A DNA stretch of 64,000 nt. Origin: Stenopsyche tienmushanensis (taxonomy: Eukaryota; Arthropoda; Insecta; Trichoptera; Stenopsychidae). Shown in pieces: positions 1 through 10,500 of this stretch (position 1 is the stretch's first letter; each line of letters opens with the position of its first letter). Position numbers and translations under genes: made by a program. The stretch lies in the NCBI GenBank assembly GCA_008973525.1, contig WACJ01000523.1:372001-436000 (forward strand), written 5' to 3'. The notes beneath the pieces were generated by a model. That model saw nothing but the letters and a program-made list of their open reading frames with translations. It had not been told where the DNA came from and did not search any database.

Positions 1-146
1 AGAAGTTATATTAGATTCAGATTGGAATATGGATACATGTTATATGCGAAAGCAATAATTAAACATCAAACGCTTGCTCCAAGTATTAAATTTGTAAATA
101 GTAATGATTTTATTAATTAATTAAATAATAATATTGCTCATGTTAA

Positions 147-500
147 CTCTTTACAGTCCGTGCCCGCGTCAATCCATGATGAGAATGACATAATTTAAAC
201 AAATACGCAATAGTTTTTCTTTTATAGATCATAAAATATATTCAAATACACAATACAAATATAATTTTATATATAACGATGAACTGCCTGAATGAATCTA
301 AGCCTGTTTATACAATTCAAGTCAAAAATAAATACTTTTTGCATTTTATCACGCTAGTAATCGCACTACATATTAAAAACCGCTGTTATAATTATACACA
401 TCGATGCGGTAAACTCTTTTGTACACACCATTGAAATTTCGTTTCATTCTATTGGCTGGCTTAAGAATTATATCAATTTTACTAAAGAAGTAACCTTTCC
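147..500 (-). mobile_element. piggyBac-type MITE, truncated at its right side
   Basis: A TTAA (143-146) is followed by CTCTTTACAGTCCGTGCCCG, which matches the terminal inverted repeat of the complete element at 14757-15194. Positions 431-497 match 14826-14892 in reverse complement, sharing the stretch around CTATTGGCTGG and ATTATATCAATTTTAC. This copy is therefore the same family in the opposite orientation. The expected far TIR with its TTAA is not found after about 500, so the element is truncated. It has no coding capacity, and movement would depend on a piggyBac transposase elsewhere. Confidence 0.6.
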
Positions 501-590
501 TTTACTATGGTGTATTTACTACACTGGGAATTTTTACAATATATTGAATCTCGATATACTATGTATATCAATATACATATATACTATCTA

Positions 591-1176
591 CATTCAAGCC
601 TCTTTTTGTGCTACTTTTTTGTGCGATTTCGAAGTTATGCGGTTTTTTAAAGCATTTTTTATTTTAATTTTATAAATACGTATCGAGATATTTTGGATAA
701 AATGGTAGGAAACTACTTTTTTCAACACGGTTGACATCATATCTTAAGTTTTTATTAATTAATTTACTTCAAACTAGATTACAAATCTTTTCTATATAAC
801 CCTCTATTATTCCTACCAGATTTATATCAAAATTTATTTCTTAAGTATTTAATAAAAATTAAAACTAACAAAATAAGGCTAAAAAACGACTTGACTGACT
901 TTTTGTAAACAGTCGCCATTTTGTGATTATTTTTGAGTTAGTATTTCTCTAGATACCAATGATGCATTGCCTTATTCTTTTCCTGTTTTTTATTTTAAAT
1001 AGCTTTTTTATGCGATTTTGGATATATTTTATATAGCTGTTTCAAAGTTATGCGGTTTTTTAAAATGCAAGGAACGCATCTTCATTTTTTCTATAAATTT
1101 CATAGCTTTTTTTGTGCGATTTATCTTTGTGCGATTTTCCGCGGAACGCATCTACCGCATAAAAAAAGTTTATGTG
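591..1176 (+). mobile_element. Family A MITE, copy 1 (TA-flanked, non-coding)
   Basis: The copy is bounded by TA dinucleotides (589-590 and 1177-1178). It begins CATTCAAGCC and ends GTTTATGTG, which are imperfect inverted ends. Near the left end it carries GTGCGATTTCGAAGTTATGC. Near the right end, in the same orientation, are TTTCAAAGTTATGCGGTTTT and then GTGCGATTTTCCGCGGAACG with ATCTACCGCATAAA. The middle is AT-rich and has no open frame. TA target sites point to the Tc1/mariner/pogo superfamily by analogy, but no transposase of this family is visible in the window. Confidence 0.75.
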
Positions 1177-1178
1177 TA

Positions 1179-2355
1179 TATTATTATCTATATTATCGAA
1201 TATCGATATTAAATATAATAAATACGAGGTTTCTGAATATCATATGGCGTACTAAATACATAGCATCGTAAGGGAAAGGTTAATAACATAAGATTAAATA
1301 TCAATAGCACAACCGATAGATTTGAATTAAAAGTAGCCCTTAAATAACAGTGATCGGATCTTAATGAGTTGATATTGCATATTCAAGCGTATTAATATGC
1401 TAATTAATTTTAAATCAAGAAATCAGATACGCAATTTAAATGATTGTATTTCGAGATTCAATCTTAAAATATAGCATCCTTTAAATATATTTTTTATAAC
1501 GAAAATCCAATTATACAACAAACCCGTTAAAGAATTCGCCCGCCATACTTTTCTGCTTGAACAATAAAATAGTTTGGCAATTTTAAAGACGCAAGTTGAA
1601 CAACTATTCAGTCTATTTGTTCAATTAAATTGTAATTTAAGCCGAATTCCAAGTAAATTTGTCGTACCGCATGAGTCGTATTGGTTTATGTATTTATTGA
1701 TTTTATTATAATGCGGATTTCTTGGAGTTGTTCAGTGATAAAATGATTGGCAAACACGATTCAAAAAAAGAAATAGGAAAACAAATTAAATATATGAATA
1801 CATATTTACGCTGATAAAGCATTACTTTTATGCAATGTTTGTCATAAATATTTGTACAAATCAAATATTTGTGAGCGTGTACGCAATCCTACCTGTCAAC
1901 CAGAGATGTCTAAACTTTTTAAACTCTAGCCACTGGGATGAATTATTTTCACATTAAATATTAATTTGCACAACGAGAGATTTTCGAGTGGGAATTTATT
2001 CCCGTTTGTACAATAATAAAGATCTATTTTGAACGGGATTTATTAGTCGTTTCTTGAAAATCTAAAATTTCTCTTCTGCTGCTGTGTCCTTTGCGAGGAA
2101 TTTGTTTCCAATTATAAACAGATTATAACATTAATTTCTTAAGGGGCATCTTTGAGGGATTTTCTGCTCGCAAAATATTTTTTCCGGGAATTTTCAGCAT
2201 CATTTGACTTGAATAATCCGTCGATGGATCTTCCAAGAAAGCATAAATCTTAAAACTACGGAATGCCAGCAAGAACATAATTTGTTAATATATTACCCAA
2301 TGCCACATACCATTGGATTATAACCAGATGCAGTCACTTAACTAGAAGTCCGTTT
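1179..2355. other. AT-rich interval without recognisable genes
   Basis: I see no coding-like frame, RNA gene or repeat match here. It is low-complexity A/T-rich DNA with a few GC-richer words around 1880-1960 and 2070-2110. Confidence 0.5.
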
Positions 2356-2358
2356 TAG

Positions 2359-2708
2359 TCTGGAGATAAAAACGAGGGGATTAAATCGCTCAAAACACAT
2401 GCAGCAATACTTCCAGACAACTCTTGGGAATCGTCACGATACTACTTTGACTGCAAAGGTTGCGGCCTTTCAATTTTAAAGTCTGCTTCCCAAAGTGCTG
2501 AACACCATCAAGATTAGCGAAAGCATTAAGAGAACACTATTAAATGGATTCATTTATAGATTCATCCAGCGAATGCCCGGGAAGTGACTCAAGCAATATC
2601 AACATGCTTCGAAACCAGTATAATAGAATGAGAAAAATATTTTCAACAAGGTCTTATAAAATCTGCATAAAACGGCAAGGACGATGTCATGATAACACGA
2701 TCGTTTGA
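2359..2708 (+). pseudogene. Two short coding-like frames, unrecognised
   Basis: Between a TAG at 2356-2358 and a TAG at 2515-2517 lies a 52-codon open stretch with less A/T bias than its surroundings, containing FDCKGCG followed by a downstream HH pair. It is followed by an ATG frame at 2544-2708 (54 codons) that starts MDSFIDSSSECPGSDSS and then becomes basic. I do not recognise either. The Cys-x2-Cys and His-His could be a degenerate zinc finger, and the Ser-rich start could be the N-terminus of a transposon protein. Both may also be chance. There is no splice or polyadenylation evidence. Confidence 0.2.
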
Positions 2709-3540
2709 GATAAAATCAACGATGATTGAGTATTTATCAATAACATAATTAGGCAAAAAAATGCTAACTACTCACCAAATGGGCCGATTTAAATCAAGGC
2801 ATTGATCAAAACGCAGATTATTTGGGAACAGCTTACCTGAAATAATAAAAATGGAATATTTTAATAAATACATAATAAATTTGAGAATTAATTATGCATA
2901 ATTTTGTGTTAGAAATACGCGTGACCGTATGGTAACAGTAACATCATTGATAAAATGCCATTATCCATATATTTTTTTTATAGATAATAGCATCCAAAAC
3001 AAGCTCTTTAAATTGTAAATGATAAAAAAACCAGAAACCATACAAAAATGTCCCTAATAAAGACAATTGTGACCGTATGGTCACGAGATATTTTTGCTAG
3101 ATTTTTTTTTTAAATTGTTCCATATTTTGATGATCATGTTTATAAATGTTTATTCATAAATACTATGTTATTTTCATCTCCTCGCCACTCAAGAATAGAT
3201 AAGATACGGAGCATACTGAAAATAAGGAACGATAGTGATCCTCAAACTGCTAGAATATAGCATACACATTCAGCAATTGGAATCGTTATTATCTTGGGTT
3301 AAAATCTATAGGATTTGTAGTTAAAGTAAGACTACAACATTTATGCGCCATAAATTTCCACGAGCTCCCAATGGATATTCGCGGCGGTTAAGTTCTGCAA
3401 AGTCAAAAAACTGATAAAAGCGCGAATTTCGCACGAACGAAACGTGGCAGGAGCGCGCGCGTATTTTTTTTATGCGAATGCGCATAAAAAAATAAAAGTC
3501 ATTCACATTAAGATGGTAAAATAATACAAATATCGACATT
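2709..3540. other. Non-coding interval with a CG-rich patch
   Basis: Mostly AT-rich and without a gene. Around 3415-3490 there is an abrupt CG-rich patch (AGGAGCGCGCGCG) next to TATGCGAATGCGCATA, which resembles the TATGCG words of family A ends. It could be a scrambled family A remnant. Confidence 0.35.
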
Positions 3541-3545
3541 TTCAG

Positions 3546-3683
3546 CTGAAATCAAATACTTTGGCAAATCAACTTGATGTAGAAGATGATGATAGGAATG
3601 AAATTTTTAGTTTGATGTTATATGGCAGTAAAGAAACAGAGAACGATATTGAAGTTGAAAAAGTCCTGCCCCGCTTACTGTAA
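3546..3683 (+). CDS. Candidate terminal coding exon, unknown protein (45 codons)
   Basis: A textbook-like acceptor, ATCGACATTTTCAG, ends at 3545. From 3546 the frame is open for 45 codons to TAA (3681-3683). The peptide is acidic and well mixed (NQLDVEDDDRNEIFSLM, then YGSKETENDIEVEKV, ending LPRLL), quite unlike the Lys/Asn/Ile/Phe noise that random AT-rich DNA encodes here. It could be the last exon of a host gene or a fragment of a transposon-derived protein. I do not recognise the family. No clear AATAAA follows within about 100 bases, which weakens the last-exon reading. Confidence 0.3.
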   Translation: MKSNTLANQLDVEDDDRNEIFSLMLYGSKETENDIEVEKVLPRLL

Positions 3684-3805
3684 AACTATACAAGAAACTA
3701 GTTAATCTATTTATTGTACATGACTCAAATTCTGAACGAGCTTTCAAATTCCAGCACAAGCCTAAGAATTGCATGTCTCCATAGTGCGTTAAAAAATATT
3801 GGTTA

Positions 3806-3955
3806 ACCTTCGAAAAGTTTTTTTATGCGATTTTTGCTACATTTTAACACATTGATTTGAAGTTATGCGGTTTTTAAAAATAACTTTTTTTATGCGGACT
3901 TTTTATATGCGACTCCTTATGAAACGTATCTATCGCATAAAAACAGATCCAAGTG
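3806..3955 (+). mobile_element. Family A MITE, short internally deleted copy
   Basis: Only the terminal parts of family A are kept: TTTTTTATGCGATTTTTGC, then TTTGAAGTTATGCGG, then ATGCGACTCCTTATGAAACG and TATCGCATAAAA, ending AAGTG just before a TA at 3956-3957. The result is about 150 bp, versus 586-843 bp for the other copies. The left edge is uncertain. Confidence 0.55.
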
Positions 3956-4139
3956 TATATCTTCTCAAAGCAATTAGCAATGATCAAATTTAAACCAAGT
4001 ATTTAAAAGCAACCAATTTCTACATTGAGAAAGCCACGAAAGCTTTATTTGATATCTTCAGCAGGATAAGGGTTTTTAAAAAAACGTTCTTAATTAGTAA
4101 AGATGTCGCTATAGTCCTTTTTTCTCCCGTCCAGTTTCT

Positions 4140-4235
4140 TTATTAAATGGTGACATTTTTTTTAAAAAAAAACAGTTAAAAATAAAATTTTGACATAAAT
4201 CTGGTTAAGTGTTTCCAAACTTATTGTCGATAGCG
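4140..4235. repeat. Internal fragment of family A plus a short dispersed repeat
   Basis: 4160-4203 (AAAATTTTGACATAAATCTGG) matches the interior of longer family A copies near 40140 and, in reverse complement, 45890. Next to it, 4211-4230 (GTTTCCAAACTTATTGTCG) recurs at 9544-9562. No coding content. Confidence 0.4.
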
Positions 4236-4795
4236 TTTGAACCCAAGCATTTTATAATAATACTCAATAAGTTCGTAGGATGAGTAATAAAACAATAATT
4301 AAACAGAAAAAATCGACTAGATACATTAAATCAAATGCTTTTCTAATTATTCCGTCTGTTTTGTAGAACGATTTATGTTTGACCTCAAAATAGGCTTAAG
4401 TTTCGGCGATTACTTCTTCATTGGAAGAAATTCAAAGTGCAATTTTGACGTCGTTTTTTTGCAATTCTTCAGGTCAAACGTACCAATAACAACATAAAAT
4501 ATTCATCATTGATGGTTTGTCTTTTTTTCTGTGTCATCCTATGAACTTATTGAGCGACGCGTTAATAAGAGTTTTAAAAGTAATCCTAATACGCCAATTT
4601 TAATCTTCTTCGGATTAAATCCTAATTGGTTCCAATATCCTTGCGGATGCAGCTGTTATCGGAATCTTCGATCCCGAAGTACAAAAAAGCAATTAGAAAG
4701 TTGTGGAAGCCGTCAAGTGGGGATGCTGAGAGATGTACCCTGGAAGTCTTGGGAGCAGAGGTGTTAATATGTCGAGCACGAATTGGATTTGATTG

Positions 4796-5000
4796 TAATA
4801 AATGTATACGTCGGCAAGTCCGATACAACCTAACGACCTGTGTGGGTGAGCGAAGCCTCGGGCCGCACAACGGAAGGTCGTGGGTTCGACTTCCAGCCGG
4901 GCAACTATTGCGACACTATCCATGTTAACTCGTGTACCCGGCATCGTATAAAACTCATATGTCTTTATTTTATGACCATTGCCACTTTGTAACCACCACT
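4796..5000 (+). repeat. tRNA-derived SINE-like sequence
   Basis: The block contains a B-box-like GGTTCGACTTCC (about 4883-4894), preceded some 35-40 bases upstream by GTGGGTGAGCGAAG, a weak A-box candidate. It is GC-richer than its flanks. A minus-strand frame reads EVEPTTFRC, the peptide signature commonly seen when tRNA-like B-box DNA is translated. A functional tRNA is unlikely because no clean cloverleaf can be folded by eye. A short AT tail follows. No second copy is obvious in the window. Confidence 0.4.
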
Positions 5001-6090
5001 GCGACAAAAAGTGAAATCCACCAAAGAAGCATTGTTATGCAGCCAATACACATTACACATCCATCCCATGCACATTTAGCAATATTTTATCGTTTTGAGT
5101 TCTGCAAAATGATTTTAAATGTTTAGTACAAAAAAAAAGAAGAACATTGACAGGAAATGGACGCTAATATGATAACTGTACTAAGTATTTATGTCTTCAT
5201 TCTGAGAAGCGGTGCTAACTGCAAGAATACATATAGTTAGATCCAAATCTGCGGCCATCATTGTTGATGTTCGAATTCCACAGAAATAATTACAACAACA
5301 AAAAAATCACACAAAAACAACACAAACAAAAACGAGATACATTACATCGCCAAAAAAATGCGTCCGGTATTGGCAAAACGCAATAAACCAGATTTTCAGA
5401 ACATTTAGCCTCGAGCTCATTAGACCCCAAAAAAGTGTTCCTCGAATTGTATCTAATTTTTTACGAGCGTGACTTTCAACTTCACTTTTATCTTCTCGAT
5501 CTTGGAACACCGCCCCGAGCATCACCTATGACCCAATCCGGACAAACTGGAGTATCGGAAGATGTTTCGGAGGTTCCCTCGCGATAAGTGAGCAGATGGA
5601 TGAAGAGCCTCCCGCCCTATCGAATCCCATCATCACGGCTGTGGGCCCAGCGTGCTGTTTCATCTTCATGAATAAATAGCTCGTAAAATAATTCAAATAA
5701 CTGGTGTTTACCCAGCCAGTCGTTATCTTGTGTTCGAAGGTAAATACTTAAATGTATATGAGAATATAAACACATTCGGCTCGTTCAAAACGAACCTGGA
5801 TCGATGCGGGGAAGAATGCGGACAAATCTCCAAATAATCACATTGGGAAACCGTATAATTTTTATCGACGACATTATGTGAGGAAATTGTCGAGAATTTG
5901 ATGCAGCATCCTAAGACGCCCGACAAAATTAAAGATGAAAATTGATGAGCCGAAATAAATCCGAGAACATGAATGTCCAATACAAACAATTTATCGATCA
6001 ATAATTTGTATATTAAATTGAAAACGCTGTCTTATTATCAATGGGATCATTGAAATATGTACGATTTTATTACCTAATCGGTCTTATCGA
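5001..6090. other. Interval without a recognisable gene; mixed GC-richer segments
   Basis: 5440-5680 and 5770-5990 are less AT-rich than the average and look unique. A minus-strand open frame of about 70 codons (5307-5525) has no recognised motif. I cannot assign anything here. Confidence 0.3.
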
Positions 6091-6094
6091 GTCT

Positions 6095-6240
6095 CATGAT
6101 ATGCTAATGTACCGCGCCTATACTCATTATGCAAAATATTAATCCGTTGATGAGTAATCGCGCATATGTGTGTTCGTACTCGAGTGATACAACAAGAGTA
6201 TTAGTAAATCGGGCTATAAAGGTACCCCTACACGTCTAAA
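6095..6240 (+). repeat. Dispersed repeat O, copy 1
   Basis: The right half (CTATAAAGGTACCCCTACAC followed by GTCTAAAT) is found in reverse complement at 52990-53020. The left half, with GCGCATATGTGTGTTCGTAC, matches 53060-53100 in reverse complement. It is non-coding and of unknown class. Confidence 0.5.
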
Positions 6241-6274
6241 TCGCTTGCATTTATATAAAGGAATACAATATTTA

Positions 6275-6545
6275 TACGCTGTCTTTTCATAGAGTACAAA
6301 ACAGGGAGTTATCGCATCAATCATAAACAGATGACGACAAAATAAACATTAAAATTTTAATTGAATTTGTCCGTATCCGATTGAAAAGTATCATGTATAA
6401 TAATACATCCACAAGACATGCATGTCTATTAAAAATATTGTGTGATATCAACAGTGTAAAGCTTAATTTATTTATATACAATATATACGGCTTCACTTAC
6501 GCTGAGCGGTTCTGAGAGAAAATTGGATTTATGTGGACGTTAAAT
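6275..6545 (+). repeat. Dispersed repeat C, longest copy
   Basis: Contains CATAGAGTACAAAACAGGG and AACAGATGACGACAAAATAA, both found in reverse complement at 61400-61460, and the shared core ATATCAACAGTGTAAAGC...GCTGAGCGGTTCTGAGAGAAA, also seen at 45460-45560 and in reverse complement at 38805-38935 and 61285-61380. Four partial copies exist, two per strand. No long frame or clear inverted ends are visible. It may be an LTR or a non-autonomous DNA element. Confidence 0.5.
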
Positions 6546-6789
6546 GGTGGACATACAAATATAGCATCTATGTTTAGCACAATTTAAATTTAAATTTAAT
6601 CAAAAGATTGAAGAAACCTATAAGTAAACCTTTTTTTTAGTGTATATTTAGAATCGTATGGTCATTTTTTGTCTTTGCAAAAACAATTTAAAATAAATGA
6701 CCTGAATGATGAATGTTGAGTCTTAACATTCGATATATGTCGAAGCTTATCAGTAAATAGAAAGTTGAAATGTTCGATGATGACTAATT

Positions 6790-6940
6790 TACATCATTAG
6801 ATGAATCAGATCCATAACAAACTATCGCTGAACTATCACAAAAACTTTAAATTACATGGATCATTTAAAACTTATGGGCAAGATGAATAGAGTGGACGCT
6901 TGGATACATGAATTATCTGCGACCAATAAAAAACAGTGAA
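6790..6940 (+). pseudogene. Mariner transposase relic (N-terminal HTH region)
   Basis: Read across frameshifts, the segment gives QTIAELSQKL, then LKLMGKMNRVDAWIHELSATN. This matches the second HTH and the linker of mariner transposases, where the conserved motif is WVPHEL. Here the motif survives as WIHELS. Stops and frameshifts are present, and the catalytic DD34D region is missing. The relic is too short to place in a subfamily with confidence. Confidence 0.55.
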
Positions 6941-6999
6941 CGATTTTGAACATTTTTTATCACAGCATATAATTAAATTAATTTTCTTAGCCCTTAGGA

Positions 7000-8000
7000 A
7001 AAGTTAATTTTATGCATTACTTTTTCCATCTGTTAGCTAAAAGATGAAGATGTGTTTGTGTAATATATAATAAAATAGGATAGCTATAAATCTAGTGGTT
7101 GTTTTATGTTACTTATAGACACATACAAACAGTAGGCGCATAGCGTTCATTGTAAATTATTTGAACAGTCTTGAAGATGTAATTTATTTAGCTTTTTATT
7201 GAGGAAGGAAAAAAAAGCAATGATATTGCAAAAAGGATGTCATGGATAACACAACATTATATAATAACAAAAAGCTAAATCTAATAACCTGAGCATCAAA
7301 GAATCCATTATGATAAAAAATATTGATTGAATTTGATATGAAATCTGGATGACCAAACAAAGCACAGAAAATCAAAGATTTATGAAATTGAGTTTTTGTC
7401 TTAAATATTGACCTCAATTGACATCAAGGAAATTCCAATTCAACAATGGAATTTCATTGGCATTGTCGAGATGGCCAATTTTTTAATTCTTGGAGTTTTA
7501 TTTTGGCGAAACATTCTAGTAGTAATTTGTACGCTGTAAAAGGAGCAATAGAGCAAAATCAATACAAAGAAATCTCATAAAAGACTTTTTTGCTGTTACA
7601 AATAAGTGAATAGTTTCTGTATTTATCGTCACTTTGTCATTAAGGCAATATTTGAAATTAAACATAGCTTTGTTAACATTCAGATCCTTATAAAATGGCG
7701 AAGAGCCTCGAAATAAACAAGTTTGACGTCTCATTCAATGTAAGGATAGTCATGATATTTTCCAACAATTGAATATCATAACGATATAATAGTTCAGACG
7801 AGAACGCGTAGGCAGGACACGTTCCGAGAAAAGAAAAATCCAGGGTCTGCAAAACAGTAATGGGATGTTCACCTATAAGATGTCTGCCGTGTTCAAAAGG
7901 AAAGGAGCATTGTTAGGGAGGCTTTCATATATTTTGATCAAAATATGCCTCGACGTTTATTAAATATTTGTAATAAGAACGTTTTGGTTGAATAAAATCA
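7000..8000. other. AT-rich interval without recognisable genes
   Basis: No open frame with coding character. A TTAA (8003-8006) followed by CCCTTTGGCAACGGG at its right edge resembles a piggyBac terminal inverted repeat, but I could not find the matching far end. Confidence 0.35.
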
Positions 8001-8058
8001 TATTAACCCTTTGGCAACGGGAGAAATTATTGTGTGAAAAGTGTGTGAAAATCTAGAA

Positions 8059-8329
8059 CAGTGTTTCTAGAACTTATGTAGTCCGCGGATCCCATCTTGA
8101 GCAAAATATTTTTCGCGGACACTCTCTTGAACATTTTTTTTTCGCGGACCCCATCCCAACATTTTGCGTCATTTTTGAGATTTAATTTCAAACAAACATT
8201 TCATGGTCAAATATTGTTCAAAATAGATCTTTTTATAATGTGTTCTATAATTAAATCCACAAAATATCACGTTCAGGTATAGACAATTTTTTAAAAATAT
8301 TTTCGCGGACCGCAATTTAAGAACCGCTG
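8059..8329 (+). mobile_element. hAT-type MITE (271 bp)
   Basis: The left end CAGTGTTTCTAGAACTTATG and the reverse complement of the right end, CAGCGGTTCTTAAATTGCGG, form imperfect inverted repeats that both lead into TCCGCGGA or TCCGCGAA. CAG...CTG ends are typical of hAT elements. The motif TTCGCGGAC occurs three times inside. The 8-bp flanks (ATCTAGAA and ATCTGATG) agree at only the first four bases, so the target duplication is decayed or the edges are slightly off. A second, truncated copy lies at 11248-11379. Confidence 0.65.
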
Positions 8330-8394
8330 ATCTGATGAAAAGTAGGTTTACAAGGGCTGTAAGGTCGAAGAAAATTTTGTGTTGTAAAGTTGGC

Positions 8395-8600
8395 GCACCT
8401 AGTGTGCAAGGGAGATTTTTAGGTCAGTTTGTTTGGTCCCATGTAGCCATTTTGTTCAGTCACAGTAAATTCTTACTATGGAGAAGTTGTCGGGCCCTCC
8501 CGTCTCCTGACATTTATCGAAGTTTCCTCTGTGGATATTGTGTGCGAGATAGGTGCCCAGAATGCTTACACAGCGTGTTTTTCACAGGAGAGAGCAGCGC
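8395..8600 (+). pseudogene. Mariner transposase relic
   Basis: One frame reads VPRMLTQ, matching the conserved CARWVPRMLT motif of mariner transposases. It is preceded, after a frameshift, by a Leu-rich stretch equivalent to the segment before this motif. Upstream at 8425-8490 is a degenerate start region that parallels 29290-29350. The reading frame is broken by stops and the catalytic core is missing. The sequence runs directly into repeat P and a mariner-like terminal repeat at 8836. Confidence 0.5.
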
Positions 8601-8836
8601 CGTAATAAGGGCGTGGCAAAGCGGACGCCGCTCATTCGTCATATCAGCGGTCATAAAAGTGGACCGATTGGATATACAAACTTTGTGGCCAATCCGTCCT
8701 CTTTTAGGCCTTTTTGCGGCATGTTCTATACGATCACGAAAACAACGTAGCGTCTAGGCACTTTCTATCATTGTATTTTTTAAAAACAGCAACCGCCATC
8801 TATACGCTAGGTCGAGTACTTTTGGGACTATGTTTG
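8600..8836 (+). mobile_element. Repeat P copy 1 with mariner-like 3' end
   Basis: 8600-8735 is one of five copies of repeat P. From 8800 the sequence AGGTCGAGTACTTTTGGGAC leads to a TA at 8837-8838. Closely similar ends occur at 49480-49502 (GGGTACTTCTGGGACTACCC), 16226-16253 and, inverted, at 37695. I read this as the 3' terminal inverted repeat of a mariner family whose transposase has been largely deleted. P would then be part of the element's 3' region. Confidence 0.5.
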
Positions 8837-9200
8837 TATATTATTTTAAAACATACATTATAATAATATTTGATATATTGCATTTATAATAGTATTCGTT
8901 TTCCGGGGGGAGGGGGAGAGGCGGTAATTAGATACTCCCCACGAGCGCTTCATACCCTTGTTATGGCTTTGGGAGAGAGAAGCCTTTCCGGACTCTATCA
9001 TGACGGGGGATGAGACTTAGGTGTATCAATACAAAAACTGGAGGCGCAGATCTAAGACACTGGCATACAAAAGCTGGTACCCCGACTACATAAATGCCTC
9101 GATCTCGTTAATTTCTAATTTCATTCAATTTTGCAATAAATGAGTAGCTGTAAGGCAACGACATCTCTTGGATGATAATAAAATGAAATCATCGACGACG

Positions 9201-9228
9201 ATTTTGGGCGGTCCGGTCTTTTTCTGTG
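9201..9228 (+). repeat. Short conserved repeat, inverted partner at 48053-48080
   Basis: GATTTTGGGCGGTCCGGTCT, continuing TTTTCTGT, recurs in reverse complement at 48053-48080 with one mismatch in the first 20 bases. This may be the terminal part of an unrecognised transposon. Neither copy shows a neighbouring inverted partner. Confidence 0.4.
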
Positions 9229-9689
9229 CATCAAAATACTATGATATAATGCACCCCATTGATTAAAATCGTCATAGTTTAGCAATTTCATTGATTTAAG
9301 CGCATTATTTTTTAATTTTATTGATAGAGGTACAAGCTGCGATGCTTGTTTTTTTTAGCATTTTTAAAATAAATAAATTTTAAAAAATTGTGTTTTAAAC
9401 TTTAAAAGGTAATTTTAACGCAATTGACATTTTTCACAGCGTCTACTCGTATTTTTTTAGCACAAGAAGGGTTCTAGTGTTAATAATAAGAAAGGATGAA
9501 ATTATTTATACCGGTCGAATGCTATGATTTTGATATATTAGGCGTTTCCAAACTTATTGTCGGTAATGCATTACATTAAAATGATGGCACAATTTATGAT
9601 TCAAATTTTGTTTCAATACACCATTAATTTCCGAGAATGTCAAACCGTACAAAAGATCTGGCTTGTAAAAGTTGATATCGTGGGTTTAT

Positions 9690-10500
9690 ACAGGAACATT
9701 CGATTTGTTCATATTGATCGCATCTATCATAATTGTGACCTTCGTTATCCCACACGATGTGGATGCTCCTTTTGGGACATCTTCTGCGAGCGATATCCTC
9801 CTCTCCGCACTTTCGTCCCGGCATATGATCGTCCGTTTCTGATGGAAGTGTTTTCTGGGGTCCCAAAATTGCCAGAGGAGTGCGTTCACCTGATCTTATC
9901 GCTCATCTAATTTCTTTTCTCGGCACTTTTGTCGTATTCTCTCTTCGGAACAAATTTTCTTTGATGGTATCTCGTCCGAGATTGCTGCCGGGGCGGATCT
10001 ATTCATATTTGGCGGACTTCTTTCAGACGACAACTCAAAACAAAGAGGAATTCGGTCGAAATTGAAATGACGCAAATTGCAAGGTAGAGTGGAGAGCTTT
10101 CCGAAGACAAAGCTACACAGTCGTCTCTCATTAAAGCATTAGTGACGCCTCCCAATTCCTGGAGGTACATCGTTGACCTTTATAATGGGAGGCTCCCGTC
10201 TTGATCCTCGGGATTGTTTGCTGACAAATGAGCAACGAAGCAAACAGTATTAATTGAGGGGGCCCTTCGTGTAACATTAGACGAAATGACCCATCGACCT
10301 GATGATGAGGCCATGCTGGTAGGGGAGGCTGAAGAAAACGAAATGTCATTATTTGTCCTACACGTCGCTGACATTTAAGGCGACGACCCTCGCTATTCAT
10401 ATAGAAGTAACGAATCAAATGCCCCTCAACCCTTTGCTCCTTCGACACAATTAAATGTCATTCCATCGGCGATATCTTAGGCAGCGAGAAGATTTACATA
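9690..10500. other. Unique GC-richer island
   Basis: Base composition shifts sharply toward balance. Long frames appear on both strands (plus 9557-9910; minus 10131-10448, 9624-9866) but none has a recognised domain, their ATGs do not fit, and stops interrupt all frames within about 300 bases. On the minus strand GTTTTCTTCAG at about 10336 is a decent acceptor, but no donor with an open frame follows. It could be an ancient coding relic or a conserved regulatory block. Confidence 0.3.

Noticed and set aside
1018..1271. Two overlapping 64-73 codon frames as small genes
   Set aside because: Both lie inside a family A MITE and encode Phe/Ile/Tyr-rich noise.
4693..5007. 104-codon minus-strand frame as a protein gene
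   Set aside because: The PTTFRC-like peptide arises from a tRNA-derived B box read in reverse; the region is SINE-like.
8335..8757. 140-codon plus-strand frame as a gene
   Set aside because: It runs across a hAT flank, a mariner relic and repeat P. The peptide of the true mariner motif (VPRMLTQ) is in another frame.
9557..9910. 117-codon plus-strand frame as a gene
   Set aside because: No recognised domain, no ATG at its 5' end, and equally long frames on the opposite strand. More likely a chance frame in GC-richer DNA.
10131..10448. 105-codon minus-strand frame as an exon
   Set aside because: A reasonable acceptor exists, but no frame stays open from it to a donor, and no domain is recognised.
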